NCBI GenBank assembly: GCA_031267825.1
Contig: JAIRYJ010000030.1
Location: forward strand, 1 to 58,749
Direction of reading: 5' to 3'
DNA length: 58,749 bases
DNA from: Bifidobacteriaceae bacterium
Lineage (GTDB): Bacteria; Actinomycetota; Actinomycetes; Actinomycetales; WQXJ01
Shown here: piece by piece, positions 17,831-27,129 of the stretch
Position numbering within the stretch: position 1 is the stretch's first letter
Layout: every line of letters begins with the position of its first letter
The notes under the pieces: generated by a model
The model's database searches: none
What the model was told of the DNA's origin: nothing
The model's input: only the letters and a program-made list of their open reading frames with translations
Program-made: the position numbers and the translations under genes

Positions 17831-20800
17831 ATCCGGTCCATCAAATCCGCTAGATAGTCTCCTCGATATTTCACCTCCAGACTCAAGTTTTCTGAAACGT
17901 AATGCACATACGCTTTGATACTGGACGGCTGGACGCCCCGGGCTAGGGCTAAGACCGCCTGATAGAACAGCACCTGCCCTTCGTAGGCTGGGTGAACCAG
18001 GCCACCATTCGAACGGCCCGTTTTCCAATCAACCACGACCAAATGCCCGTCACGGTCACGGAAAACCGCGTCAATCCGGGCCGAAATGACGTGGCCCATG
18101 TATTGGGCCTCGACTCCCGCTTCAACCGCTTCGATCTCATAGGCTCCGGTGAACCAACGCGACTCCCTGAAAGACGTCATCAGCCGTTCAACCGCTGAGG
18201 CCACCTGACGATCAGCCGTGTACGCGACCAGCGTGACGTCCTCGAATAGGCTCTGCTGACCGCCATGCCGGGCCCGGTGCGCCAGTTCCAGTGCCACACG
18301 GGCGTGAAACTCTTCACCCACAGTCGCGCCAGGACTGGGTTTGGCTGGTAGTGGGCGGCGCAAACGCCTGACCTGGGATGTACGGTCGTCAGCCAGACGG
18401 ATCAGGCTGGTAGCGGACACCAGATCCGGCAGGCTTATACCTGGTTGTTCCTTTTCCTTCTGGGCCTGTTTGATCAGCAGAACAGCGTCTTGTGCCAGGT
18501 CTGTGCCAACCGCCAAGAGCCGGTCCACTACCTTTGAGGGCGTGGCCGGACCACACCGTTGGCTTTCGATCTGTTCGGCGGCGCTCCTGACAGCGTCTTC
18601 ACGGTCACCCAGTGGGTGCACCGGTGGCCAGACGGCCCGGCTGGCCAGAGGCACATAGTCTTCGAGCCAGCCATCCGGCGGGTCCTGATCCACCTGATTG
18701 GAACCGGCCGGGGGCGGCTGTAGTGCGGTGTCAGCCGGGGGCGGCTGTGGTGCGGTGTCGGCCGACGACGCGGCTTGCGTCACCCAAATGGCTGGTTCGG
18801 CCAGGCCCGGCAAGCCGTCGGCACCGCTCACCAACTCTTCTAGGAAGACCGATGGGGGGTGCGGCTTGCTTCCGCCTGGTGACAGCATTGAGCCTGTGAC
18901 CAGCAGATGTGTCTTAGGCCTGGTCAACGCGACGTAGGCGAGACGCCTGTCCTCACTGGTCAAGAAATCGGCGGCGGCACGGCGGAATTCCTCGAACACC
19001 ACCTTTAGCTCGCCGAGGTGTTGAGCTTGACTAGGCAGGAACTGGGGGCGGGCCTCACTGTCAAGACACATGTCCCACGGCAGGTCACCCTGTGTGCCGC
19101 CACGGCCACCGGTCAGCCAGCCGGAACTGAGCCGTTCACCGTCCTTGTTCAAAGCGACACCTGGCAGTTGTCCGTCAGACAGTCCTGGAACAACCACCAC
19201 ATCCCACTCAAGGCCTTTGGCTCCGTGGATGGTCATGATGTCGACCGCCACTTCGGTCGCTCTGACCGGGCTAGCTGGCAGCCCATTGGACTTACCCTCA
19301 ATCTCTAGCCAGTTCAGGAAACCTTCGAGGTCAGGGCTGGTCTCAGCCTGGGAATAGGCATATGCCTCACTGACTAAACGCCCGATCTGGGCCCGGCCTT
19401 GCGGGCCGTATCTGGCTAACAGATCCACATCCAGGCCGAGGCGTCTCTCGGCTTCCAGCACTAGGTCCGGCAGACTTAGCTGCGCCGCCGCGCGCCTGAT
19501 GGTCCGCAGGATCTGTCCCATCGCAACCAGGCGACGACGCCCCAGACGGCTCAGACGCTCAATTCCCTTGAGATCATCTTGTCCCTTGCCCCCTGCTGGG
19601 CCACCGGTCGGGTGGCTGGTCGCCTCAGCGGCCAGGTCATCAGCCAGGCCGCAGGTTGTGTCAGCGGCCAGGTCAGCGGCCGTTGAAGGCCCAGACCAGG
19701 CACCCGTTTGAATCAGTTCTTCAACTACATCCAAGACCGACCAGCCAGGATTGCGGCGGGTAACCGCCTGAAGCGCGTTGAGGTCTTTGATTCCGAGAGC
19801 GAAACGAGGTGAGGCCGCCAATCGGACAAAGGCATCGCCCCGGTCAAGATCGGACGCGGCGGTCAAGGCCGAGATAACGTCACGGACTTCCGGTTCGTCT
19901 AGCAGACCGCTACCGAGAGCTAGACGGTAAGGCAATCCGGCGGCCTCCAATGCGGACCTGATAGGTCCGGCCTGAGACCGGTTCCGCAGCAGCACCGCCG
20001 CGGTGCGTCCCGCACCGGACTCCGCCCCGCTACGCCATTCGCGTTCTAGGTAGGCGGCGACATGTTCAGCCTCATCAGCGGCGGTTTCAAAAAAGGCCAC
20101 CTCTAGGCTCCCATCCGGTGCTCCTTCGGCCGGACGCAGCACAGGCAGATCAATCTTGTCGCCTGCCAGACGGCGGCTGAGTTTCTCCGTTAGTACCCGG
20201 CTTAGGTCTCCGCGCAGCGGTTCGGCCACCCGGTTGGCGGCCGAGAGTATGGCTTCGGCGTTGCGTCTGGCCTGGCTCAGTGTCAGGACACGAGGTGCTT
20301 GGCTAGCTCCGGGAGGCCCGGGGAAAGCGTCGATGAACTCCGCCATGGATTGGGCTGAGGCGCCCCTAAAGCCGTAGATCGCCTGATTCGGATCACCCAC
20401 AGCCATGACAGGAGTAGCCGCGAACAGTGCGGACAACAGCTTGATTTGCAGCGGTGAGGTGTCCTGAAACTCATCAAGTAGAACAGCTTGCCAAGCGGTC
20501 CGCTCATTCGTTGCCACCGTCTCAGATTCAGCCACGATCTGCCTTGCCCAGGCAACTTGGTCCGCGAAATCCATTACGCCAAGAGCGGCCTTACGTTCTT
20601 GGTATTGGCCCGCTAGGCGGGCCATCGCGGCCAGATCACTGAGGTGGCCCAAAGCTGATGACTTGATGGTGCTAGGTAGGGACCTAATCAGACGGCCAGT
20701 TTCTGGGGACGGCCCAGGCGGCTTGTCCATCAGGTCCACCACCATGGCCTCGATCCGCCCGGCAACATCAGACCCGGTCAGGCCGTTATCAGCCAACTTG

Positions 20801-21330
20801 TCAGCCAGTTTGGTCAACACTCCAGTCAATGTGGCGGCTGACCGGGCGAGTTCTGGGTCACCGTCCCAAGCTTCGACCACCTGGTTGGCCAGTTCCCACT
20901 GCTGAGCGGCCGTCAGGACTCGCGCCATCGGGTCAAGGCCCGCCGCCAGGCCATAGGAACGGACCAAGCTGGCGGCATACGAGTTGTAGGTTGACACAAC
21001 CGGCCAACCGTCAAGTCCGTCACCGTCAATGCCACCTCGCACCCAGCCCATGATTCCGCGGATCCGGCGGTTCATTTGCGCGGCCGCTTTGCGTGTGAAT
21101 GTCAGGCCAAGCACTTGCTCCGGTTTGACTAGTCGATTGGCCACTAGGTAAACCAGGCGCAGCGCCATCACCAGGGTCTTGCCGGAGCCAGCCCCGGCCA
21201 CCACCAGAGTCGAACCAAGCGGGCACTGCACCACGGCGATCTGCTCATCTGTCAAATGAATAGGGGCTGGCAGCTCTGGGTCTTGGTTGACCCTGTCTTG
21301 CAAGTCGAGTGCCGTGTAATGTCCGGTCAT
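17818..21330 (-). CDS. adnB: AdnB-like helicase-nuclease subunit
   Basis: A 1170-residue motor-nuclease of the mycobacterial AdnAB type, which resects DNA double-strand ends. The N-terminal UvrD-like motor has Walker A AGAGSGKT (residues 45-52), motif Ia TFTRKAAAQM, Walker B LLDEFQDTSPLQ, MAVGDPNQAIYGFRGA, and late motifs TIHGAKGLEWD and LAYVALTRPKTHLL. The C-terminal ~200 residues are a RecB-family PD-(D/E)XK nuclease: ISARIDAVF then HLVVVDWKTGRSNGG. A Pro/Gln-rich linker precedes it. I chose the ATG at 21330, which overlaps the adnA stop (ATGA); the frame itself is open to 21444. Confidence 0.92.
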   Translation of the reverse strand: MTGHYTALDLQDRVNQDPELPAPIHLTDEQIAVVQCPLGSTLVVAGAGSGKTLVMALRLVYLVANRLVKPEQVLGLTFTRKAAAQMNRRIRGIMGWVRGGIDGDGLDGWPVVSTYNSYAASLVRSYGLAAGLDPMARVLTAAQQWELANQVVEAWDGDPELARSAATLTGVLTKLADKLADNGLTGSDVAGRIEAMVVDLMDKPPGPSPETGRLIRSLPSTIKSSALGHLSDLAAMARLAGQYQERKAALGVMDFADQVAWARQIVAESETVATNERTAWQAVLLDEFQDTSPLQIKLLSALFAATPVMAVGDPNQAIYGFRGASAQSMAEFIDAFPGPPGASQAPRVLTLSQARRNAEAILSAANRVAEPLRGDLSRVLTEKLSRRLAGDKIDLPVLRPAEGAPDGSLEVAFFETAADEAEHVAAYLEREWRSGAESGAGRTAAVLLRNRSQAGPIRSALEAAGLPYRLALGSGLLDEPEVRDVISALTAASDLDRGDAFVRLAASPRFALGIKDLNALQAVTRRNPGWSVLDVVEELIQTGAWSGPSTAADLAADTTCGLADDLAAEATSHPTGGPAGGKGQDDLKGIERLSRLGRRRLVAMGQILRTIRRAAAQLSLPDLVLEAERRLGLDVDLLARYGPQGRAQIGRLVSEAYAYSQAETSPDLEGFLNWLEIEGKSNGLPASPVRATEVAVDIMTIHGAKGLEWDVVVVPGLSDGQLPGVALNKDGERLSSGWLTGGRGGTQGDLPWDMCLDSEARPQFLPSQAQHLGELKVVFEEFRRAAADFLTSEDRRLAYVALTRPKTHLLVTGSMLSPGGSKPHPPSVFLEELVSGADGLPGLAEPAIWVTQAASSADTAPQPPPADTALQPPPAGSNQVDQDPPDGWLEDYVPLASRAVWPPVHPLGDREDAVRSAAEQIESQRCGPATPSKVVDRLLAVGTDLAQDAVLLIKQAQKEKEQPGISLPDLVSATSLIRLADDRTSQVRRLRRPLPAKPSPGATVGEEFHARVALELAHRARHGGQQSLFEDVTLVAYTADRQVASAVERLMTSFRESRWFTGAYEIEAVEAGVEAQYMGHVISARIDAVFRDRDGHLVVVDWKTGRSNGGLVHPAYEGQVLFYQAVLALARGVQPSSIKAYVHYVSENLSLEVKYRGDYLADLMDRIQAG

Positions 21331-24300
21331 GCGGTCACCTGCTTCCCGGATGGTTGTGCCGGGCAGGAAGATGCCACTTGGCACCACTGGCAATGGTCGC
21401 CCAGAACAGGTTCGAAGGTTGGTCCGGGCGCTCCAGCGACGCACCGGGCCAGCAGATCAACCATCCAGGGAGTGTCCGTGGCGATTGGTGGTTGGCGGTC
21501 TTGTCTGACGGTGGCTGGTCCGCCACGCCAAGCGGTCGCTGTGGCATCCAGGTAGACCAGCTTGGCCGCGGCCGGTGTGGCAGCGTCGAAACCCTCAACC
21601 AGACCGGCCTGGAGAGCTAACTGGTAGACCCCTAGCTGAGGGTTGGTGGCCGCCTCGGCAGGCGAACCAGGATTGGCTGTGGTCTTGAAGTCAACCACGG
21701 CAATGCCACCGTCCTGGTCAACTTCCAGCCGGTCGATCCGCCCGGCCAGCCGCACGGGCAGATCGGGAGGAGCGGGCGAATCAGGGGCAGCGCTACCCGG
21801 ATCATCTGAAATTGGTACTTCAGCGGCACTGAAGGCCAGGTCACGCTGTTGATCCAGATAGAGCGCCAAGCCGCGGACCATGCGTGAGGCGCGCCGCCGC
21901 AGGAGGCGGGCTGAATAAGTTTCCCCCAGGCCAAGCCCATCCCAGGATTGGTCCAGAGCGGATTCGAGCCGCACCGTCAAGGCCAGGACGTCTGGTGCCT
22001 GGTGCAGCGCTTCTGGTGTTCCGAAGCGTTGAGCCAGGTGGTGTATCAGGGTTCCTAGTTTGGCCTCCGGCCCGGCTTCGGTACTTCCGCCGTTCTGCGT
22101 CAGCGCCCAACGCAAAGGGCATTTGTTCAGCACGTCAAGGCCTGACGGGCTGAGCCGCGGTCGACTGCCCGCGTCATAGATTGGGCCGGTTGATGAATTG
22201 TCCAGTAATCCAGGCCAGCTAGCCGGATCAGCTCCTGGTATGCCGAGGTCAGCTAGGGCTGCCAGGATCTGGGCCGACTCCTGGTCCGGTTCGCCTAGCG
22301 CGGCCCCATCAATCAGCCGGCGCCTGGCTTCAGCCACCACCCCGTTCAAGTCGAACGGCATTAGCTCATCTGGTAGCTGTTCGGTGATGGGTGTTTGGCT
22401 TGGCGCCGGTACTGGACCAACCTGGCCAGACAATAGGTCTAAGAAGCGCGACGGGGTGGCTTCATCATTCTTGACCGCCCAGCAGATGACCTCTCGCCGG
22501 GCCCGAGTGACCGCCAGCAGCAACAGGCGGGCCTCGTCTTCCAGAACGGCCCGGCGGCGCTCATCTAGATCATCTGGCGCGTCTTTGCCATCGGCTAGAT
22601 CAGCTAGCCTGGCCGCACCCAGCAAAGTGTCACGTAAACGCAGGTCAGGCCAGATATCTTCCTGAAGTCCAGCCACCGCGACAACATCCCATTCGCGGCC
22701 GACGGATGCTGTCGCTGTACTAACCGTGACGCGTTCGCCAATTGGCGCATGGGCGGCCACTGTGTCGGCCGGCACCTCCTGGGCCGCCAAGTAGTCAAGG
22801 AAGCCGTCCGTGTCTGAGCCGGGATTGCGGGAGTCGTAACGATTAGCGGCAGCGAATAGGGCGAGTACCGCGTCAAGACTGGCATCAGCCCGCCAACCGG
22901 CCGCCCCGCCACGCAATGCCTGATCCTGCCACCCCTCGGCCAGTCCAAGAGCTTCCCAAACAGCCCACAGCGTTCCAGCGGCACCGCCTGACCACGAACC
23001 GGATCTCATCTGTTCGCGGGCCTGGCTAAGGGCTTGCGCCAGCCGGATCACCGGCTGGCGCAACCGTTCTGGCACAGCCTCCAGTGGTCCGGTCTGGCCG
23101 GTTTTCAGCATGCCAGCCAAGACTTGCCCCGGTTCCGAGGCCTGTCCCGGTTCCAAGGCTTGCCCCAGTTCACTGGGTGATCCGTCAGGTGAGACTGGTC
23201 CGAGGCTCCGCAGCAAGGCGCGCAGCTCGGCCGCGTCCAGCCCGCCAGCCACCGATACCAGCAACCCACCAGCCGTTTCAGGGTTTAAGCGGACCGGGTC
23301 GATCGCGCAGCGCATGATCTCGATTAGGGGAGCCACCGCCCGCTGATCAACTGACAGCACTTCGCTACCCGGTATGTAAACTGGTAGGCCAGCCGCCACC
23401 AAATCGGAGCCGAGTTGAGCGACCTGCCCAGTTGTTCTGGCCAGAACAGCCATTTGCGACCAAGGCACCTGTTCAACAATGTGGGCCCAGCGCAGACGCC
23501 GTGCCACCGCTGCCACCCAGGCCGCCTCCGATGCCACCTCGGCCACCCTCACCACGCCCTGGCCCGGCCTTTCCGCATGGTCAGACACCGCGGTCTCGCC
23601 CGCCTGGTCTGGCCAGTCTGGCTGTTCTAACGGCTGACGGGCGGCCCGGGGCAAACCGGCCGATCGGATGGCGCGGCGGATGGCATGCGCGCAGCGGGCC
23701 AGTTCGGCCGGCTGACGCCAGGATGTGCGCAACACCACTGGTCTGGCACCCCAGCCAACGGCGCCAGTGTTCGCCTCAACCCCGGCCGGATCAAGCAGCG
23801 TCTGGGCTAACTGGCCGGGCAGACCGCCGCGGTATACCTGTGAAGCCGATTCGGGACTGCCGAGCACCAGAAGCTGTGACCCATCCGCACCCAACTGGGC
23901 TACCAGCCGGTGGACAGCCAAGGAAGCGTTCTGATAGTCATCGACGATCACCAAGTCCCAATGCGGACGGGCCGTACTGTCCAAGCGGACGTCTACTCCG
24001 GCGAGTGTGATCGGCTCAGACCAGTCACGCAAGCAGTGGTACGCCTCAGCTACCATCGCTGCCGCGTCGAGTTTGAGACCCGAATCAGCCGTGTTACGCA
24101 ACGCCAGATTATCCAGGTAAACGCCGTAAAAATGGGCCGCGGCGACCCAATCTGGTCGGTCCTGGTCGACGCCCCAGCGGTAGAGGCCTTCAGCGCCCAG
24201 TCCGCGTTCGGCCGCTCGCATCAACAGGTCACGCAGTTCTGACCGGAAAGCGACCAGCCGCCTGGTCCGGGCCGGAATACTAGGCGGCCATTCGACCCCG

Positions 24301-24770
24301 TCAAGGCCTTCCGCTAAGTCCTGTTGAAGCAACTCAGTCAGCACCGCCAACTGCTCTGAACCGCTCACCATCTGCGGTTCTAGGCCGCGCGCCGCCGCCA
24401 CGGCACCATCCCAAGGTTGGGCCGCCAAGGCCCCAGCGCGAGCTTTGAGAATAGTCATGGCCAACGCCCCAGGCGTCACCGCTGGGCGGGTTTGGCTGAT
24501 CCCTCCGTGACGCCGCATGATGCGAGAAGACAAGGCCCGGGCCGAATGCCGACTCCCACTAAGCACCACAGCGCTACGCCGACCGCGCATCGCCTGTACC
24601 GCCGCCAGTTCAGCGACCAGCGTCTTACCGCTACCGGGAGCCCCGAGCACGGTCACGTCATCCCCGGCCGCGACCAACGCCAAGGCTTCCTCCTGCGACT
24701 GATCGGGCCGCACCCGCAACCGCGCTGGGGGAGCCAAGCCGAGCGTCGGCAGAACCGTTAGTGATGTCAT
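21327..24770 (-). CDS. adnA: AdnA-like helicase-nuclease subunit
   Basis: A 1147-residue partner of AdnB. Walker A is GAPGSGKT (residues 43-50). The Walker B region is LVIVDDYQNASL, deviating from DEFQD in AdnB, consistent with the weaker first-subunit motor of AdnAB. The C-terminal nuclease has LAGRIDRLEV and IAVVDFKTTAN. Four cysteines are placed as in AddB-type 4Fe-4S nucleases: one before the nuclease (LNKCPLRWAL) and a CX2CX5C set near the end (HCQWCQVASSC). The ATG at 24770 is chosen over the longer frame to 24953 because the extra residues run into the divergent promoter region of the DUF3107 gene. adnA and adnB overlap by four bases. Confidence 0.9.
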   Translation of the reverse strand: MTSLTVLPTLGLAPPARLRVRPDQSQEEALALVAAGDDVTVLGAPGSGKTLVAELAAVQAMRGRRSAVVLSGSRHSARALSSRIMRRHGGISQTRPAVTPGALAMTILKARAGALAAQPWDGAVAAARGLEPQMVSGSEQLAVLTELLQQDLAEGLDGVEWPPSIPARTRRLVAFRSELRDLLMRAAERGLGAEGLYRWGVDQDRPDWVAAAHFYGVYLDNLALRNTADSGLKLDAAAMVAEAYHCLRDWSEPITLAGVDVRLDSTARPHWDLVIVDDYQNASLAVHRLVAQLGADGSQLLVLGSPESASQVYRGGLPGQLAQTLLDPAGVEANTGAVGWGARPVVLRTSWRQPAELARCAHAIRRAIRSAGLPRAARQPLEQPDWPDQAGETAVSDHAERPGQGVVRVAEVASEAAWVAAVARRLRWAHIVEQVPWSQMAVLARTTGQVAQLGSDLVAAGLPVYIPGSEVLSVDQRAVAPLIEIMRCAIDPVRLNPETAGGLLVSVAGGLDAAELRALLRSLGPVSPDGSPSELGQALEPGQASEPGQVLAGMLKTGQTGPLEAVPERLRQPVIRLAQALSQAREQMRSGSWSGGAAGTLWAVWEALGLAEGWQDQALRGGAAGWRADASLDAVLALFAAANRYDSRNPGSDTDGFLDYLAAQEVPADTVAAHAPIGERVTVSTATASVGREWDVVAVAGLQEDIWPDLRLRDTLLGAARLADLADGKDAPDDLDERRRAVLEDEARLLLLAVTRARREVICWAVKNDEATPSRFLDLLSGQVGPVPAPSQTPITEQLPDELMPFDLNGVVAEARRRLIDGAALGEPDQESAQILAALADLGIPGADPASWPGLLDNSSTGPIYDAGSRPRLSPSGLDVLNKCPLRWALTQNGGSTEAGPEAKLGTLIHHLAQRFGTPEALHQAPDVLALTVRLESALDQSWDGLGLGETYSARLLRRRASRMVRGLALYLDQQRDLAFSAAEVPISDDPGSAAPDSPAPPDLPVRLAGRIDRLEVDQDGGIAVVDFKTTANPGSPAEAATNPQLGVYQLALQAGLVEGFDAATPAAAKLVYLDATATAWRGGPATVRQDRQPPIATDTPWMVDLLARCVAGAPGPTFEPVLGDHCQWCQVASSCPAQPSGKQVTA

Positions 24771-24876
24771 GCCCGCAATCCAATCACATGCCACTTTGGC
24801 GCCTCTGACCTGCGTCTCCTCGCGCCATGCGGGGTCCGCCAGCAGGCTCGGAGACCGGCCCTCTACAATCAAATTC

Positions 24877-25101
24877 ATGGAGATCACGATTGGCGTCCGC
24901 CAAGCAGCCAAAGAAATCACGCTAAACACCGACGACCGAGCCGAAGATGTCACCGAAGCTATTTCCAGCGCTGTGGCCGATGGTCAGCCGCTGATCCGTT
25001 TGACCGACAAGCATGGCCGCACCATTTTGATTCCGACCGCGGCGTTAGCTTATGTCGAGGTTGGCGGCAACGAGACACGTAAAGTTGGTTTCTCCGTCTA
25101 G
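24877..25101 (+). CDS. DUF3107 family protein
   Basis: A 74-residue actinobacterial protein, starting MEITIGVRQAAKEITLNTD and ending AALAYVEVGGNETRKVGFSV, both characteristic of DUF3107 (M. tuberculosis Rv3208A). A small cytoplasmic alpha/beta protein of unknown function. In Mycobacterium it lies in the same neighbourhood as adnAB and the RhlE helicase, as here. The in-frame region upstream of this ATG belongs to the shared promoter with adnA. A long inverted repeat follows 16 bp after the stop. Confidence 0.92.
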   Translation: MEITIGVRQAAKEITLNTDDRAEDVTEAISSAVADGQPLIRLTDKHGRTILIPTAALAYVEVGGNETRKVGFSV

Positions 25102-25463
25102 GTCCGCTGTCTAAACGGGACGATGCCGTCGCCCGAGTGTCGGCATCGTCCCACGACAGTCGCCACCAGCACCCAAAACCAGCAACGGCACCCAAGACGA
25201 CAACGGCCCCCAGGGGGCGGCATCGTCCAACGGCCTGACCAGCCACAACGCCACCCCCAACCGGCCGCGACGCCACGCCCGAAGCCAGGTCTGACCGCCC
25301 AACCAGCCCAAACAGCGTAAACTGTGCCTACTAATTGACGAGGCTGACCGGCCGCAAGAGAAAAACAACCAAGAAAACTGTGCGATCGGCTGCCCGGCGT
25401 GACTCGCACCCCAGCGACTTGGGGCACCCACGCCGACACCAACCACAGATAAGGAAATACCTC
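25102..25463. other. Intergenic region rich in hairpins and motif copies
   Basis: About 360 bp between DUF3107 and the helicase start. It holds the facing motif pair at 25117-25152, another motif copy at 25216-25228, and a C/A-rich low-complexity stretch. An alternative TTG at 25335 would extend the helicase into this region, but the added residues are basic and not family-like. No small gene is convincing. Confidence 0.5.
25117..25152. terminator. 12-bp inverted repeat made of two facing GGACGATGCCG motifs
   Basis: GGGACGATGCCG at 25117-25128 and its exact reverse complement at 25141-25152 with a 12-base loop. It lies 16 bp after the DUF3107 stop, so a role in ending or stabilising that transcript is reasonable. 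No T-run follows. The arms are copies of the motif found elsewhere in the window. Confidence 0.55.
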
Positions 25464-26996
25464 TTGACCGAACAAACCCCACCAGCCTTCGCTGACTTTG
25501 GAGTCGACCCGCGAGTTGTCCAAGCCCTAGCTGAGGCTGGGATCACCCACCCCTTCCCAGTTCAAGCCGAAACTCTGCCAGTCGCACTGGCCGGACATGA
25601 CATCATTGGCCAAGCCAAAACAGGCACCGGCAAAACCCTCGGCTTCGGCATCCCGCTCCTACATAACGTCATATCCCCTGGTGAACCAGGTTACGAAGAC
25701 CTACCAGCGGCTGGCCAACCGCAAGCCATCGTCATTGTCCCAACCCGCGAACTAGCTGTTCAGGTCGCCACTGACCTGGCGACAGCGGCCTCAAAGCGGA
25801 CTGTTCGCCTGGTTCAGGTTTACGGCGGCCGGGCCTACGAACCCCAAATCGCTGCCCTCAAAGCTGGCGTGGACATCGTAGTTGGCACACCCGGACGGCT
25901 AATCGACCTGCTCAATCAACACCACCTGAGCTTGGCTCACGCCCGCACAGCAGTGCTGGACGAGGCCGATGAAATGCTCGACCAAGGCTTCTTACCTGAT
26001 GTTGAACGGCTCCTCGCCGCCACTCCAGCCGGACGCCAAACCATGCTGTTTTCGGCCACAATGCCAGGGCCGGTGGTGGCCATGGCGCGGCGCCACATGA
26101 CGCAGGCAACCCACATCCGGGCCCAAGACCCGGATGATCAAGGCGCCACGGTGGGAAACATCCACCAGGTGGTTTACCGCGTCCACGCCCTCAACAAAGT
26201 TGAGGTCATCGCCCGGATTTTGCAGGCCCGCAAGCGTGGCCGGGTGATCATTTTCGCTCGCACCAAGCGAACCGCGGCGCGCCTAGCGGATGATCTGACG
26301 GACCGTGGTTTCGCCGCCGCCGCCATCCACGGTGACCTTGGTCAAGGGGCACGCGAACAGGCTTTGCGGGCTTTCCGTAAAGCCAAAGTCGATGTTCTGG
26401 TGGCGACCGATGTGGCGGCCCGCGGCATTGATGTCGATGATGTCACCCACGTCATCAATTACCAATGCCCTGAGGATGAGAAAATCTATTTGCATCGCAC
26501 TGGCCGCACCGGGCGGGCTGGCGCTAAAGGCACCGCTGTCACCTTCGTTGATTGGGATGATGTGCCACGCTGGTCGCTAATTGATAAGGCGCTTGAAATC
26601 GGCCAAGCTAATCCGCCTGAGACCTACCACACTTCAGATCACTTGTTTAGTGATCTTGATATTCCGACTGACGCTGGCGGCGTGCTGCCTAAGACTCAAC
26701 GCACGGCGGCCGGTTTGCAAGCCGAACAGTGGGAGGACCTGGGTGAGACGGGTGGTCGGCGCCGTGGCGGGCGGCCGGTTGGGGACGGTTCACGGCCAGG
26801 TGGCCGTGGGTCAAGACTGGCCACGGATGGGCGTTCCAAGGCCCGCAGCCGCGCCCAGAGTCGCGATCATTCCACCCCGGACGATGCCGCCGGGCAGTTT
26901 TCGTCTTCTCCGTCGGCCGCCGAGTCCAAGACCAGGGCGTCGCGCCCGCGTAAACGGACCCGGGCCGGCAAGCCGGTGCAACGGCCCCGGGCATAG
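25464..26996 (+). CDS. rhlE: DEAD-box RNA helicase (RhlE type)
   Basis: ATP-dependent RNA helicase for rRNA maturation or mRNA turnover. From the chosen start it has 511 residues, with the Q-motif region FADFGVDPRVV and PFPVQAETLP, motif I AKTGTGKT, Ia PTRELAVQ, II VLDEADEMLDQGF, III FSATMP, IV VIIFARTK, V ATDVAARGIDVDDVTHVINY and VI HRTGRTGRAG. After about residue 385 there is a basic Arg/Ser/Gly-rich tail typical of actinobacterial RhlE proteins. The TTG at 25464 has AAGGA about eight bases upstream; an earlier in-frame TTG at 25335 would add 43 basic residues and has no good ribosome binding site. Confidence 0.93.
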   Translation: MTEQTPPAFADFGVDPRVVQALAEAGITHPFPVQAETLPVALAGHDIIGQAKTGTGKTLGFGIPLLHNVISPGEPGYEDLPAAGQPQAIVIVPTRELAVQVATDLATAASKRTVRLVQVYGGRAYEPQIAALKAGVDIVVGTPGRLIDLLNQHHLSLAHARTAVLDEADEMLDQGFLPDVERLLAATPAGRQTMLFSATMPGPVVAMARRHMTQATHIRAQDPDDQGATVGNIHQVVYRVHALNKVEVIARILQARKRGRVIIFARTKRTAARLADDLTDRGFAAAAIHGDLGQGAREQALRAFRKAKVDVLVATDVAARGIDVDDVTHVINYQCPEDEKIYLHRTGRTGRAGAKGTAVTFVDWDDVPRWSLIDKALEIGQANPPETYHTSDHLFSDLDIPTDAGGVLPKTQRTAAGLQAEQWEDLGETGGRRRGGRPVGDGSRPGGRGSRLATDGRSKARSRAQSRDHSTPDDAAGQFSSSPSAAESKTRASRPRKRTRAGKPVQRPRA

Positions 26997-27045
26997 CTAA
27001 AGGCTCGCCGCTGGTCGCGAGACATCGAAGCTTGCCTGTTTCGTC

Positions 27046-27121
27046 GCGGTTCGGAACCTGTACAGCGCTAGCCGGGTCGAGGCTGCGTTCGAGGCTCAGA
27101 TGTCCGACAGTTCCGAACCCG
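27046..27121. terminator. Inverted repeat between convergent genes
   Basis: GGTTCGGAAC at 27048-27057 faces GTTCCGAACC at 27110-27119; the pairing extends imperfectly outward and inward to about 16 bases per arm. Each half is followed by a GCGCTAGC copy. Located between the stops of the helicase and the matrixin genes. The loop is large (about 50 bases), so function as a terminator is uncertain. Confidence 0.4.
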
Positions 27122-27129
27122 CAGTAGCG

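Noticed and set aside
25111..25523. Minus-strand open frames of 120-140 codons before the helicase
   Set aside because: They are complements of the C/A-rich spacer and helicase 5' end; Trp/Gly-rich translations without family features.
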